NCBI GenBank assembly: GCA_035631655.1
Contig: DASQIH010000181.1
Coordinates: 65,141-129,140, forward strand
DNA from: Gp1-AA122 sp035631655
GTDB taxonomy: Bacteria > Acidobacteriota > Terriglobia > Terriglobales > Acidobacteriaceae
Direction of reading: 5' to 3'
DNA: 64,000 nucleotides
Under the pieces are notes generated by a model. That model ran no database searches. It had not been told where the DNA came from and was given only the letters and a program-made list of their open reading frames with translations. Positions 36,586-45,549 of this stretch are shown piece by piece (position 1 is the first letter of the stretch; each line of letters begins with the position of its first letter). Position numbers and translations under genes: made by a program.

Positions 36586-37647
36586 CTAGTCCTTTTCGTC
36601 CTCTTCTCCGACAACGTGAGTTTGTGATCGCAACTCCTCTGAGAGGAGTTGCTGTGCTCCTGTCATGACGATCTTGTCTCCGGGCGAGAATCCCCCGGTG
36701 ACAAACCATCCTTCTTCTACCGGCATCTCGGTCGGAACTTCACGCCGCAAGAATTTATCGGGCGTAGTTTGCACATACGCCCACGCCTTTCCTTGCCACC
36801 AGACAGTTGCCCTGCCGGGAACGGTGATTCCTCTCACTGGCGGACCTGAAGGCAACAGAGCGGCCAACGTCATGCCGGGAACAAAAGCCGGTCGCAACGC
36901 TGCGATGTAAAGGAAGCTCGGAGTTTGCAGACGAGGGTCAACCTTTGGGAAGGCCGACAGAAAGTTTGCGGCCACGACCTTGCCGTCAGAGGTTTGGATG
37001 ATGGCAGTTCCGGGAGCATTGGCTCCTGAAACCTGAGGCAGGGAAACCTGGAGCAAAACATCTTCTTGCCCTAGGACACGGTCGAAGCTTGGGGACCCAT
37101 CGACGACCCATCGTCCGATTACTTCTCCCCAACCCTGTCGAGCCGCGATCCCACTTAAGACAAGAGCATCCTGCGCAACCTTGAGGTTAGCTTCATCAGT
37201 GCGCCATGTTGCTTCGGCGGCCTGGACTGCTTTAGCCGAGACGTTTTGATCTTGCCGGTTGAGGGTATCGAGCCGTTCGTATTCCTGTTTGGACGAGCTC
37301 AGAGCAAATCTTGCCTTTTCCATCTCCGCTGTCGTGGCCAAGTAATTCTTACGGAGTTCCGTCAATTCTTGCGCGGACAGTACCATCGCATTTCCTCGGA
37401 GATTTTGCTGGCGCGTCGTGACCTGAAGCACCGCGAATTTGAGTTCCATTCGAGCCTCGGCGGAAGCATCCAAGCTGATGACGAACTGCCCATCTTGCGT
37501 CGAGATCCGCGAGAGCGGATTACCCGGTTGCCCAGATTCAGCTTTTTGAGACGAGCGTTCGCGTCCTTCTTGGACGGCCCAAGCCAGGAACGAGACACCT
37601 AGAATTGCGATTCCGATAGCAAACATCCTCTTTAGCAGGCGATTCAT
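36586..37647 (-). CDS. RND efflux periplasmic adaptor (membrane fusion protein)
   Basis: 353 aa with an N-terminal signal/anchor (MFAIGIAILGVSFLAWAVQE). A helical-hairpin region follows (ELTELRKNYLATTAEMEKAR, then ATWRTDEANLKVAQDALVLS), flanked by lipoyl/barrel segments and a C-terminal GWFVTGGFSPGDKIVMTGAQ typical of CusB/CzcB adaptors. Its start overlaps the TolC-like stop by 4 bp and the pump gene begins at its stop. It links the inner pump to the outer channel. It lacks the Met-rich N-terminal metal site of classical CusB. Confidence 0.9.
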   Translation of the reverse strand: MNRLLKRMFAIGIAILGVSFLAWAVQEGRERSSQKAESGQPGNPLSRISTQDGQFVISLDASAEARMELKFAVLQVTTRQQNLRGNAMVLSAQELTELRKNYLATTAEMEKARFALSSSKQEYERLDTLNRQDQNVSAKAVQAAEATWRTDEANLKVAQDALVLSGIAARQGWGEVIGRWVVDGSPSFDRVLGQEDVLLQVSLPQVSGANAPGTAIIQTSDGKVVAANFLSAFPKVDPRLQTPSFLYIAALRPAFVPGMTLAALLPSGPPVRGITVPGRATVWWQGKAWAYVQTTPDKFLRREVPTEMPVEEGWFVTGGFSPGDKIVMTGAQQLLSEELRSQTHVVGEEDEKD

Positions 37648-39068
37648 TGTTTTCCTCCTTGTTTCTGCCTGTTGAGCAAAGATGAATCAGGAATGGGTGG
37701 CATGAGGTCGCCCGGTGCGAGCGGACGCTGGACGGCATTTTCGAGTTCTCCAAGAGCGGTCTGCGCGCGCCCCAGCGCATCCAAGCGCGCCTTGGCTGCG
37801 GCTGATCCTTGCAACAACACTCCATTGAGTTCGAGTCTGTCCGATTCGCCAATTCCTACGGCACGTCGCGCCATCTGTTCCTGTACTGTTTGAATCTTGT
37901 TGAGAGATTCATCGGCTTCTGCCAGTTCCTTCAGCGCGGCGTCATAGCGCGCCAAGGCTGTTTCGCTTTGCGCGATCACTTGGGCTTGAGTGGCGAGGAA
38001 AGCAGCTTCGGATTCCTTGCGCCGAGCTTCCGCCTCCGCAATGGGGCCTTGGTTGCGGTTGAAAATGGGGAGCGTGGTGGAGAGTCCCACGGTAAAGAAA
38101 CTATTCTTTTCCTCGTACTGGTAACCAGGCCCAATCTCGACATCGGGGTATTGCCGCGCGATTTCCAACTGAAGGGCGGATTGAGTCGCAGCATAGTCTG
38201 CCAAAGCGCTCCGAACGTCGAGACGGTTGAGGACTGCTTCTTTCTGGATTTGCATAGGCGAGAGCGACTCGGCTGCAGGCGGGTGTTCGAACCGCGGCCA
38301 GAAAAACTCCGCACCGCTCAAGCCAGACACAGGAATTCCAATTGTTCCGGCAAGTGTTGCTTTGGCTCGCGCCGCTCCACCCTCTGCATTGCGAACCGCA
38401 AGCCGTATGTTCGAAAGTTCAATACGTGCGCGATCAACTTCAGGGCGGGAAATCTCTCCGACTACCAGCCTCTGTTCCAACAAATCCACTTGAATCGAGC
38501 GTATCTGCTCCTCGGATCGCAAGAGATCAAGCTGGTGCGAAGCTAGGAGCAAATCGAGCAATGCAGCACGAACCTGGTTGCGAATCTTCCACGCAGTGTC
38601 GGCTAGAGCGAAACGAGCTGCTTCGCCGAGATTCTTGGCACGTTCGGCTTGATACCGGCGCTTTCCCGCCGTTTGGATAGGGAACAACAAGTTCAATCCA
38701 AACAGGTAGGGACTGGGTATGCCGGGCGTAATGCCAACAGTTGGATTTGGACGAGCGCCTGCCGTGGTGACTGCTGCCTGTGCAGCCTCCAAGCGGGCAC
38801 GTTCGGCTTCCAGTGTTGAATTGAAATAGAATGCGGCCAAAGTGAGCATTTTGAGGTCCCAAGCATTGGGCGGCCACGTCCCCTTTTCTTTCCCCAGGTT
38901 TTTTTCTAAGTACTCCTTCAGACCTGAGTTCTGCAGTGTCCGAAGCTGGAAGTTCGCCGCCGTTTCAGCCGGAGAGATGGGCGCGGCCTGGTAGTGGCGC
39001 GTTGCGCAGCCAGCCATTAGCAGCATCGCGAGAATTGTAGCGACAACAAGTTTCAAGAATTCGGTCAT
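37644..39068 (-). CDS. TolC/CusC-like outer-membrane efflux lipoprotein
   Basis: 474 aa from the ATG at 39068; the start is chosen because MTEFLKLVVATILAMLLMAG is followed by C-ATRHYQ, a lipobox giving a lipidated N-terminus. Long amphipathic helical repeats follow (LEAERARLEAAQAAVTTAGA, LLLASHQLDLLRSEEQIRSI, EAAFLATQAQVIAQSETALA), as in the trimeric outer-membrane channel family. It is the first gene of the tripartite efflux operon. The preceding small membrane gene lies 80 bp upstream. Confidence 0.9.
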   Translation of the reverse strand: MTEFLKLVVATILAMLLMAGCATRHYQAAPISPAETAANFQLRTLQNSGLKEYLEKNLGKEKGTWPPNAWDLKMLTLAAFYFNSTLEAERARLEAAQAAVTTAGARPNPTVGITPGIPSPYLFGLNLLFPIQTAGKRRYQAERAKNLGEAARFALADTAWKIRNQVRAALLDLLLASHQLDLLRSEEQIRSIQVDLLEQRLVVGEISRPEVDRARIELSNIRLAVRNAEGGAARAKATLAGTIGIPVSGLSGAEFFWPRFEHPPAAESLSPMQIQKEAVLNRLDVRSALADYAATQSALQLEIARQYPDVEIGPGYQYEEKNSFFTVGLSTTLPIFNRNQGPIAEAEARRKESEAAFLATQAQVIAQSETALARYDAALKELAEADESLNKIQTVQEQMARRAVGIGESDRLELNGVLLQGSAAAKARLDALGRAQTALGELENAVQRPLAPGDLMPPIPDSSLLNRQKQGGKQ

Positions 39069-39148
39069 TTCATCCCCGAATCGGTAAACAGGATTCAATC
39101 GGAATGGACAAAGATAGAGAAGCGCGTCAGGCGAAGCGGAGCGATTGT

Positions 39149-39475
39149 TTAGATTCGCAGAGTAGTAGCGAGGAGCTTAGGTGGTGAAAGTGCGCTTAGG
39201 GAATAAACCGGAGGGCAACAATTTCGGAAACTGGCAAGGACTTCATCCTCGTTCGCGGCACTAGGCCTCGAAAAAATGAAACGCACTAACCACCTTGTGC
39301 CACAAAGAAACAGAGCGAAGACCGTGACAGCGACAACCAGGGTCAAAACGATATCGTTTCCACTTTGAGGGAAATTATCCCAATGGTCTACAGACTCAAA
39401 GAACGGGCCAGAAATGTAGATGCCGAGGAGCAGCACTAACGCAATCAGAACTGAAACTCGGCGCATAACCTTCAT
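39149..39475 (-). CDS. Small membrane protein near the efflux operon
   Basis: 108 aa from the ATG at 39475 (MKVMRRVSVLIALVLLLGIY); a longer start at 39550 is less likely. There are two membrane spans (about 5-23 and 40-60, DIVLTLVVAVTVFALFLCGT) and a Cys-Cys pair near the C-terminus (FRNCCPPVYSLS). Small proteins of this kind are seen ahead of RND metal-efflux operons in acidobacteria-like islands, but I cannot name it. It is co-directional with the TolC-like gene. Confidence 0.6.
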   Translation of the reverse strand: MKVMRRVSVLIALVLLLGIYISGPFFESVDHWDNFPQSGNDIVLTLVVAVTVFALFLCGTRWLVRFIFSRPSAANEDEVLASFRNCCPPVYSLSALSPPKLLATTLRI

Positions 39476-39665
39476 CTTAGTCGAAACCAGACCCGGGTCA
39501 AAGTTTATTGTGCGGAACGGCCCCATGTACGCTTGATATCGCTCTCTCATCGCGGCGAATGCAGATTTTCAGGGAGTGTTCGACATTTCGCCCAACTGTT
39601 GCCCGCTCTTGACGTCACTGCTCTCTCGCCGACGTCACTGACTCGGGTACGTCATCCTTTTTCCC

Positions 39666-39854
39666 GCCGCTCATTTTCTTGGGCACGGCTTCGGGCTAAT
39701 TCCTGCGTCCGGCAGCTTCGCGTCTTCTGCTTTCCCGGTTCCTCCCGAGACACCGTGGGTCCCTCCCATAAAGCAGCCGCTCGCTTTGGAAGCAGAAGCC
39801 CTCGCTTCTGGGTGCCCCAGGAAAATGGGGCAAGAAAAAGGAGATTCAAAAAAA
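39666..39854 (+). promoter_or_regulatory. Conserved, duplicated leader of ssb (copy 2, intact)
   Basis: A ~190-bp leader ending at the ssb start, strongly similar to 31431-31618. The terminal hairpin TGCCCCA (39813-39819)/TGGGGCA (39826-39832) is conserved in both stems, and AAAAAGGAGA after it supplies the Shine-Dalgarno. Conservation of a non-coding stretch and its hairpin points to a structured 5' UTR or promoter module; no known riboswitch family is recognised. Confidence 0.6.
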
Positions 39855-40274
39855 ATGTCTTACCTCAATCACGTTCAACTCATCGGCTTCCTCGGAAAAG
39901 ACCCGGAGAAACGGCAGGTCCGCGGCAACGGCGCGAATTTCACCGTGCTGTCCGTCGCTACCCAGCAGTCGTGGAAAGACTCGAACGACGAGTGGCAGTC
40001 CAAAACCGAGTGGCACCGCGTCGTGGCCTTCAACCGCCTCGGCGAGTCCATCGCCGACACGCTCCACAAGGGCGATCATGTCCTTGTTGACGGACAACTC
40101 GTCAGCTCGAAGTACGAGCGCGAGAACGGCAAGTCCAAGAAAGCGAAGGGGGCGAAGTTCGCCATCTTCTGGAGCGTGCGCGCGAATTCCGTGCGTCGCC
40201 TGAGCCGCGCCGAGGCGGAAAGCCCCGCTGCGGCGGCCACTTCGGAGCCTGCTTCGGAAGAAGCGCCATTCTGA
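39855..40274 (+). CDS. ssb: Single-stranded DNA-binding protein
   Basis: 139 aa from the ATG at 39855. An OB-fold SSB: MSYLNHVQLIGFLGKDPEKR, NFTVLSVATQQSWKD, KTEWHRVVAFNRLGESIADT, LHKGDHVLVDGQLVSSKYE. It ends in an acidic tail with the canonical EEAPF tip used to recruit partner proteins. It is the first gene of the conjugation backbone, with its own leader and terminator. In ICEs such SSBs protect transferred single strands during establishment. Confidence 0.95.
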   Translation: MSYLNHVQLIGFLGKDPEKRQVRGNGANFTVLSVATQQSWKDSNDEWQSKTEWHRVVAFNRLGESIADTLHKGDHVLVDGQLVSSKYERENGKSKKAKGAKFAIFWSVRANSVRRLSRAEAESPAAAATSEPASEEAPF

Positions 40275-40289
40275 AGCAACTTCTTTGAA

Positions 40290-40320
40290 GCCCTCCGGCT
40301 TTGGCCGGAGGGCCTTTTTG
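40290..40320 (+). terminator. Rho-independent terminator after ssb
   Basis: A perfect 10-bp stem GCCCTCCGGC/GCCGGAGGGC with a TTTG loop, followed by CTTTTTG. It begins 15 bp after the ssb stop. The 220 bp from here to the next gene show no other feature. Confidence 0.92.
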
Positions 40321-40540
40321 TTTGTCCTGCTTTCCAGCCGACCAGCGAAAAAATGCCTCGCCCGCATGGCCCTTATTGAAGATGCGGTCCCCCGAAATAT
40401 CGGGGCGAGTCTTTCACTTTGGCGCGACCCGCTGTCCCTGCGGCTGCGCTTGGGATTCGACATACCAGTCGCTAGCAGGAGGTCGTCCCCGCTCTCCGGA
40501 AATCGCATGAAGGATTGTCCAGCGAGAAGGAAGTGCGGGT

Positions 40541-41290
40541 ATGACACCGTCGCGACCGTGCCGCTGTGCACTGTGCAAGCTCGAAGCCGCCATGCTGCGA
40601 GACATCGCGGCGCATCGTCCGGAACGCTATGGAGCCCTGTTCCCCGGCGCTTCCGAATTGTCGAAATACACGACAGCAAACCAACTCGTAGCAGGCCTGC
40701 GCAAAGGCCACGCAGACGCGCACTCCGACGCCGCCTTCCGCCAGCTGCGCGACGCGGCGGAAGTGGACGAATCCTTCGTGACGATCTGTCTCGTCCTGGC
40801 GTTTCTCCCGATGATGCATGCCGTCACAACTCAGATTGTGCTGCGAAACTCCGCCCTGCCTCGCGATGATGTCGGACAACAAGCCGTGAAGGAACTCTTG
40901 CAGTTTCTGCGGTCGCGCGAGTTTCAGTCGCGCACCTCCTACATCGCCTATTCCATCTCCCGCGCGGTGAAACGCCAAACGTTTCGCTGGGCTAGTCGCC
41001 AAATCTTTCGCGCTCACAGCGAGGATGCGGCCGCAGAGATATGCGCGGCGGTCTTGAACGACGAGCCCTTCGAACGACTCGCAACGCTTCGGCACTTTCT
41101 GAGCCGCAACATCGCCAACGGACTCCTCGACAGCGAGGACCTCGATTTACTGATCGAGTTCAAGCTGGACGGTAACAGCGGCGACGAGCTTGGCCAGGCA
41201 AACGGAATCTCGGCGAATGCCGTCCGCCAGCGCGTTAAGCGACTCCTGGCGAAGCTCCACAGGCTCGCGAATCACAACGGCACCCATTAA
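40541..41290 (+). CDS. Sigma-70-like regulatory protein of the element
   Basis: 249 aa. The N-terminus has a Cys-rich segment (RPCRCALCKLEAAML), the middle is helical (DESFVTICLVLAFLPMMHAV, TSYIAYSISRAVKRQTF). The C-terminus is a sigma region-4-like HTH (LLIEFKLDGNSGDELGQANG, ISANAVRQRVKRLLAKLHRL). Such sigma-factor-like proteins accompany acidobacterial conjugation modules; whether it binds RNA polymerase is unknown. It lies 171 bp ahead of the pilin gene and may activate the transfer operon. Alternative: a general HTH regulator. Confidence 0.65.
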   Translation: MTPSRPCRCALCKLEAAMLRDIAAHRPERYGALFPGASELSKYTTANQLVAGLRKGHADAHSDAAFRQLRDAAEVDESFVTICLVLAFLPMMHAVTTQIVLRNSALPRDDVGQQAVKELLQFLRSREFQSRTSYIAYSISRAVKRQTFRWASRQIFRAHSEDAAAEICAAVLNDEPFERLATLRHFLSRNIANGLLDSEDLDLLIEFKLDGNSGDELGQANGISANAVRQRVKRLLAKLHRLANHNGTH

Positions 41291-41461
41291 CTGCTGAGGT
41301 CGCTCTACCGCGCGACACATTCTCGGATTTGTTCGCTGATTAGTTTTGATAGGAGGGTTTTTCTGGTAGTTGCTGCCTCGCTCTCACGCGAAACCGGCGA
41401 CTCACCGTCTCTCTGCGCCTTTTCTTGCTGCACTGGGCGCATCTCGAAGTGGAGAAATGCT

Positions 41462-41776
41462 ATGAAGACTTTCTTGTCCGTTTTTCGCTGCGCCGCGCTG
41501 ACTGCGCGGGTGACGTGGACCTTCCTGCTTGGTTTGGTCCTCGCGGCCCCCGTTTTCGCGCAAGCGAATTCTCCCTGGGAAAACGCCGTCAACGTTCTGC
41601 AGCAGGCGTTCACGAGCACGATCGCCCGAGGCCTTTCGCTCGTCGCCATCGTGGTGTCCGGCCTCACCTTTGCCTTCGGCGAAGGCGGCTCGAAGCGTGT
41701 TCTTGCGGGTGTTCTCTTCGGCGTTGGCATGGCCATCGCCGCCGTGAACTTTCTCGCTTGGCTCTTCCCCGGTTAG
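41462..41776 (+). CDS. virB2: VirB2/TrbC-type conjugative pilin
   Basis: 104 aa with a long signal peptide ending VLAAPVFAQA, followed by two hydrophobic helices (TSTIARGLSLVAIVVSGLTF and VLAGVLFGVGMAIAAVNFLA) joined by a short polar FGEGGSKR turn, the VirB2/TrbC pattern. It is the first gene of the T4SS operon (VirB2-VirB3-VirB4 order). The mature ~70-aa product would form the transfer pilus. Confidence 0.88.
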   Translation: MKTFLSVFRCAALTARVTWTFLLGLVLAAPVFAQANSPWENAVNVLQQAFTSTIARGLSLVAIVVSGLTFAFGEGGSKRVLAGVLFGVGMAIAAVNFLAWLFPG

Positions 41777-41807
41777 TGACTGTCGGCGTTCGTATCGGAG
41801 TCCTATC

Positions 41808-42107
41808 ATGCTCAGCCAACGACGCATCAATCCGGTCCAGCGATCGCTCTCGCGGCCGCTGACCATCCTCGGAGCAGAGCGGAAGCTCTTCTTCTTCGCG
41901 ATGTGCCTCGGTGCTGCCACCTTCAACCTCCTCGGCAGCCTGCTGGGCGGAATCTTGATGTTCTTTCTGCTGTTCCTTTTCGCGCGGTGGGCAACGGCCA
42001 CCGATCCCCAGATTCTCAAGCTCCTCTTTCTTGCCGCGAAACTCCGTCGTCAATACGACCCCGCGAAGTTCGCCCCGGTCGCGGTCATCGGGGAATCTTC
42101 ATGCTGA
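41808..42107 (+). CDS. virB3: VirB3/TrbD-type T4SS inner-membrane protein
   Basis: 99 aa with polar ends and a hydrophobic pair (FFFAMCLGAATFNLLGSLLG and GILMFFLLFLFARWATATDP). It begins RRINPVQRSLSRPLTILGAE, close to the VirB3 pattern of an R-x-x-NPV/Y start and a PLxxLGAE-type segment before the first span. It overlaps the VirB4 start by 7 bp, and VirB3-VirB4 coupling is a hallmark of T4SS operons. Confidence 0.88.
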   Translation: MLSQRRINPVQRSLSRPLTILGAERKLFFFAMCLGAATFNLLGSLLGGILMFFLLFLFARWATATDPQILKLLFLAAKLRRQYDPAKFAPVAVIGESSC

Positions 42108-44545
42108 ACCTCCCGCGGTTGTTTCGAAACTATGACGAAGCCGGTTCGCTCAACGCCATGGTCAATCTCTTTGGCTTTGCCAGCGCTGACATGTTTCTAA
42201 CGAAGACAGCCGACCTTGGCGTCGTCCTGGAGGTGAAAGGTGTCGATTACGAGTGCCTCGACCAGGCCTCCATCGACGGACTCACCAAGCGGCTCGAATC
42301 GGCCTTGCGCCTGTTCGACGAGAACTATCGTCTGTACCAGCTCCTTTTCAAACGGAATCAAGAGGCGATTCCTCACTCTTTTTGCGGAAAGCCCATCGTG
42401 GATTCCGCCATTCGCAATCGGGTCGCGCACTTCGCGGAAAAGGCGGAATCGCTGTTTTCTCTTTCGATCTTCTTCGTTGTCTTGTGCCCCGCGATGGCTG
42501 CTCGCCGCGGACTGACGGCGTCGCTCCTTGAGTTCCCAGCGAACCCTCGCACTTCTCTCGCCGAGCTACGCTCGCGCTTTTCCTCGAAAGCCGCCGTACA
42601 TCTCAACAGCCGCGAAATCGCAGATGCCGAAACGGCGTTGCGGCAGAAGGTTGAGAGTTTTCGGACGCAGGTCAGTGACTTCCTGTCGATTCGGATTCTC
42701 GGAAAAGACGAGGCCTTCCGGGTTCTGAAGCGAACCCTTAACTTCGATCCCTTAAAACTCAGGCAGGCCAAGCGCAAACACGACACGTTCCTCGACTTCT
42801 ACCTCGCGGAGTCCCATCTCGAATGTCACCGCACGCACCTTCGCGTCGACGACTTCTACGTCAAAGTCCTTACCCTCAAGGAACCTGCGGCGCACACCTT
42901 TCCGCTCTTGCTGAAGGGTTTGCTGGATGTCCGCGCGAACTACCACGTCGTGACCGAATGGAAGAAAGAGGAGCCCGGCAAAACGCGGCGCACGATTCAA
43001 GCCAAGCGGCGACATTTTCACAACACGAAGCGCTCGTTCTTTAGCCAGGTCAGTTTGAACGACTCGGCGCCGCGCGACACGTTGCTCGACGATTCGAAAG
43101 AGTCCCAGGTCCGCGACCTCGGAAAGGGCATCGAGGAAATCGAGCTGCACGGAAACTATTTCGGGCAGTTCTCGCTGACCGTCGTTCTCTACGACCGCGA
43201 CCTCGCTTCGCTCGAAAAGTCCGCGGCCGAGTTTTACAAAGTCTTCAGCGTCCACGACGCTCAGCTCTATGAAGAACGCTACAACCTTTTGAACGCGTTC
43301 CTCGCCGCAGTGCCCGGGAACTACGCCTTCAATCTCCGCTATCTCTACCTGTTGAACACCAACTACGCCGACCTATCATTCCTCTTCACGTTGCATCAGG
43401 GCGACACCCGTAACCAACACTTACGGTCGGAGTATCTAGCCGTTCTCGAAACCAATCACGGCACGCCCTACTTCCTGAATCTGCACTATCGCGATGTGGC
43501 ACACACGATGATCCTCGGCAGAACGGGGAGCGGAAAGTCGTTCCTGCTGAACTTCCTCATCACCAATCTTCAGAAATACGACCCCTTTACGTTCGTCTTC
43601 GACTTGGGCGGCAGTTTCGAGAGTCTGACGCGCCTCTTTGGAGGAACCTACCTCCGTGTAGGCACGGAATCCGCCGACTTCTCGATCAATCCCTTTTGCC
43701 TTCCGCCGACCAAGCCGAACCTCGATTTCCTGGCCTTGTTTGTGAAGGTGCTGCTCGGGTGGAGCTTCGGAACCCTCGATCCCCCAACCGAGAGGGAACT
43801 CTACGAGCAGATTGAAAACCTATATTCCCTCGACCCCGCGTTGCGCACCCTCGATATCCTTGCCAACACACTGCCTCGGCCACTAGCCTATGCGCTCGCC
43901 AAGTGGCTGCGCGGCGGACAGTTCGGATTTCTCTTCGACAATCCTGAAGACACCGTCTCGTTTTCCCGTTTTCAGTGCTTCGACTTTCAGCAGATGAGCC
44001 GTTACCCGGAACTGCTGGAGCCTCTCCTCTTCTACATTCTGCACCGAGCGAACGAAGTCATCGCGAATCGCGAGATCTCTTCGACCTTCAAATCATTCTT
44101 CATCGACGAAGCCTGGGTGTTTCTCAAAAATCCGATCATCCGGCAGTACGTCACCGAAGCGCTGAAGACCTGGCGCAAGCACAACGCCGCCATGATCCTC
44201 TCCACGCAATCACTCGACGAACTGAAACGCTCGGAACTTCTTGACGTAATCCTCGAAAGCTGCGCGACGAAAATTTTCCTCGCCAATCCCGACATGGACC
44301 AGGAGCTGTACCGCCGCCAATTCCATCTCAACGAAACCGAAATCTCTCTCATCGCCGGCCTTCTGCCAAAGCAGCAATTCCTGATCAAAACCCCCGAGCT
44401 CGCCAAGGTCGCCAATCTCCATGTCGATCGTCGCAGCTATTGGCTCTACACCAACGATCCGTACGACAACCGCAAGCGGCAAGAAGCCTTCGATACCTAC
44501 GGTTTTGACAAGGGGCTCGAAGTGTTGGCCGGAGGTCTGCCGTGA
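42101..44545 (+). CDS. virB4: VirB4/TrbE conjugation ATPase
   Basis: 814 aa from the ATG at 42101, overlapping the VirB3 stop. The N-terminal domain (about 1-420) has the CagE/TrbE/VirB pattern (NLFGFASADMFLTKTADLGV, FSQVSLNDSAPRDTLL). The C-terminal AAA domain has Walker A GRTGSGKS at 473-480 and Walker B FFIDEAW (D669, E670), then ILSTQSLDELKRSELLDVIL. It energises pilus assembly and substrate transfer at the inner membrane. The GTGA at its end starts the next small gene. Confidence 0.95.
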   Translation: MLNLPRLFRNYDEAGSLNAMVNLFGFASADMFLTKTADLGVVLEVKGVDYECLDQASIDGLTKRLESALRLFDENYRLYQLLFKRNQEAIPHSFCGKPIVDSAIRNRVAHFAEKAESLFSLSIFFVVLCPAMAARRGLTASLLEFPANPRTSLAELRSRFSSKAAVHLNSREIADAETALRQKVESFRTQVSDFLSIRILGKDEAFRVLKRTLNFDPLKLRQAKRKHDTFLDFYLAESHLECHRTHLRVDDFYVKVLTLKEPAAHTFPLLLKGLLDVRANYHVVTEWKKEEPGKTRRTIQAKRRHFHNTKRSFFSQVSLNDSAPRDTLLDDSKESQVRDLGKGIEEIELHGNYFGQFSLTVVLYDRDLASLEKSAAEFYKVFSVHDAQLYEERYNLLNAFLAAVPGNYAFNLRYLYLLNTNYADLSFLFTLHQGDTRNQHLRSEYLAVLETNHGTPYFLNLHYRDVAHTMILGRTGSGKSFLLNFLITNLQKYDPFTFVFDLGGSFESLTRLFGGTYLRVGTESADFSINPFCLPPTKPNLDFLALFVKVLLGWSFGTLDPPTERELYEQIENLYSLDPALRTLDILANTLPRPLAYALAKWLRGGQFGFLFDNPEDTVSFSRFQCFDFQQMSRYPELLEPLLFYILHRANEVIANREISSTFKSFFIDEAWVFLKNPIIRQYVTEALKTWRKHNAAMILSTQSLDELKRSELLDVILESCATKIFLANPDMDQELYRRQFHLNETEISLIAGLLPKQQFLIKTPELAKVANLHVDRRSYWLYTNDPYDNRKRQEAFDTYGFDKGLEVLAGGLP

Positions 44546-44682
44546 TTCCGACTCTGACTGAAGCGGCGCACAGCTACGGAACGAGCCCGTTTGTGCTCGC
44601 GCTGGTGTTTGCGGCGCTGTTGACCGGAGGCGTCCTGCTCGCGCAGTCGCTCGCCGCCTGGTTTGCCGACAGAGATTCGTAA
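44542..44682 (+). CDS. Tiny membrane protein in the T4SS operon
   Basis: 46 aa, GTG start in a GTGA overlap with the virB4 stop. One hydrophobic segment (SPFVLALVFAALLTGGVLLA) is followed by QSLAAWFADRDS. It lies 24 bp before virB9, within an uninterrupted operon. The overlap start, position and clean TM segment support a real gene. It may be a small T4SS-associated or entry-exclusion-like protein; no family is recognised. Confidence 0.6.
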   Translation: MIPTLTEAAHSYGTSPFVLALVFAALLTGGVLLAQSLAAWFADRDS

Positions 44683-44706
44683 CAAATTCCTTCAAGGAGA
44701 ACTCCA

Positions 44707-45537
44707 ATGAGGTTCCGTGCCGATTCAAAATCTCGTCTTCGTGTCTCGATTCTCGCTATAGCGCTCTTGTTCATCGCCGGCATTGCCAGTGCCGGGGAAA
44801 CCGGTGCGCGTGTCGTGAAATACGGAAAGGAAGACATCGTTCCCGTTCACGCGAAGGTCCGTTTCTCAACGCTGATCGTTCTCCCCGACGACGAAGAGAT
44901 TCTCGACTTCACCACCGGCGACCGCGAATTTTGGATCATCAATGGCTCTCATAACCTGTGCTACGTGCATCCGGCCCAGGCGGGCATTCGGAGCAACCTC
45001 AATCTCATCACCGCAAGCGGCCATGTCTATTCGTTCCTTCTCACCGAAACGAGCAGCGACGCGAACACGCCGCCCGACCTGAAGCTCTTCATCGAGCCGA
45101 AGGAAGGATCGTCCCTAGGTACCGTTCTTCGTGGTTATGTCCATGCTTCGGATGCCGACGCTTACAAGAAGGAACTCGCCGATCTCCGGCAGCAAACCGC
45201 GGAACAGATTCGTGCGAGCCAGTCGCGCGTGACCGAGGAAATCAATCAGTTTCGTTCCGCTTATGCGACGAAGCTCCGCTTCGACTATTCGCTCGACCAG
45301 AAAGCTACTCGCGAGCCGTTTCTCGTTTCCACGATCTACCACGACGACACCTTTACCTATATCCGTTGTGCCGCTCGCGAAAAGCCTGTCTTCTACGAAA
45401 TCAAGGACGGCAAGCCCAATCTCGTTTCCTTTCAGCTCGAAAACGGCGTCTACATCATTCCCAAAATCGTCGACAGCGGTTATCTCGCGCTGGGCAAAAA
45501 GAAGCTCACCTTCGTCCGTCAGACCGCCGAGAAATAG
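44707..45537 (+). CDS. virB9: VirB9/TrbG-like T4SS outer-membrane-complex protein
   Basis: 276 aa, signal peptide ending ASAGE. The N-terminal beta region begins ARVVKYGKEDIVPVHAKVRF and STLIVLPDDEEILDFTTGDR, the typical VirB9 opening (Y-x(3)-D-I-x-V-x(5)-T-x-I-x-LP). The C-terminal half has TREPFLVSTIYHDDTFTYIR and GVYIIPKIVDSGYLALGKKK, matching the TraO/VirB7-binding domain. It should form the core complex with the VirB10 product 12 bp downstream. Shine-Dalgarno AAGGAGA. Confidence 0.92.
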   Translation: MRFRADSKSRLRVSILAIALLFIAGIASAGETGARVVKYGKEDIVPVHAKVRFSTLIVLPDDEEILDFTTGDREFWIINGSHNLCYVHPAQAGIRSNLNLITASGHVYSFLLTETSSDANTPPDLKLFIEPKEGSSLGTVLRGYVHASDADAYKKELADLRQQTAEQIRASQSRVTEEINQFRSAYATKLRFDYSLDQKATREPFLVSTIYHDDTFTYIRCAAREKPVFYEIKDGKPNLVSFQLENGVYIIPKIVDSGYLALGKKKLTFVRQTAEK

Positions 45538-45549
45538 GAGGGAACGCTC

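Noticed and set aside
40472..41095. 207-aa minus-strand frame opposite the sigma-like gene
   Set aside because: Antisense to a frame with a recognisable C-terminal HTH; no ribosome-binding site and no domain.
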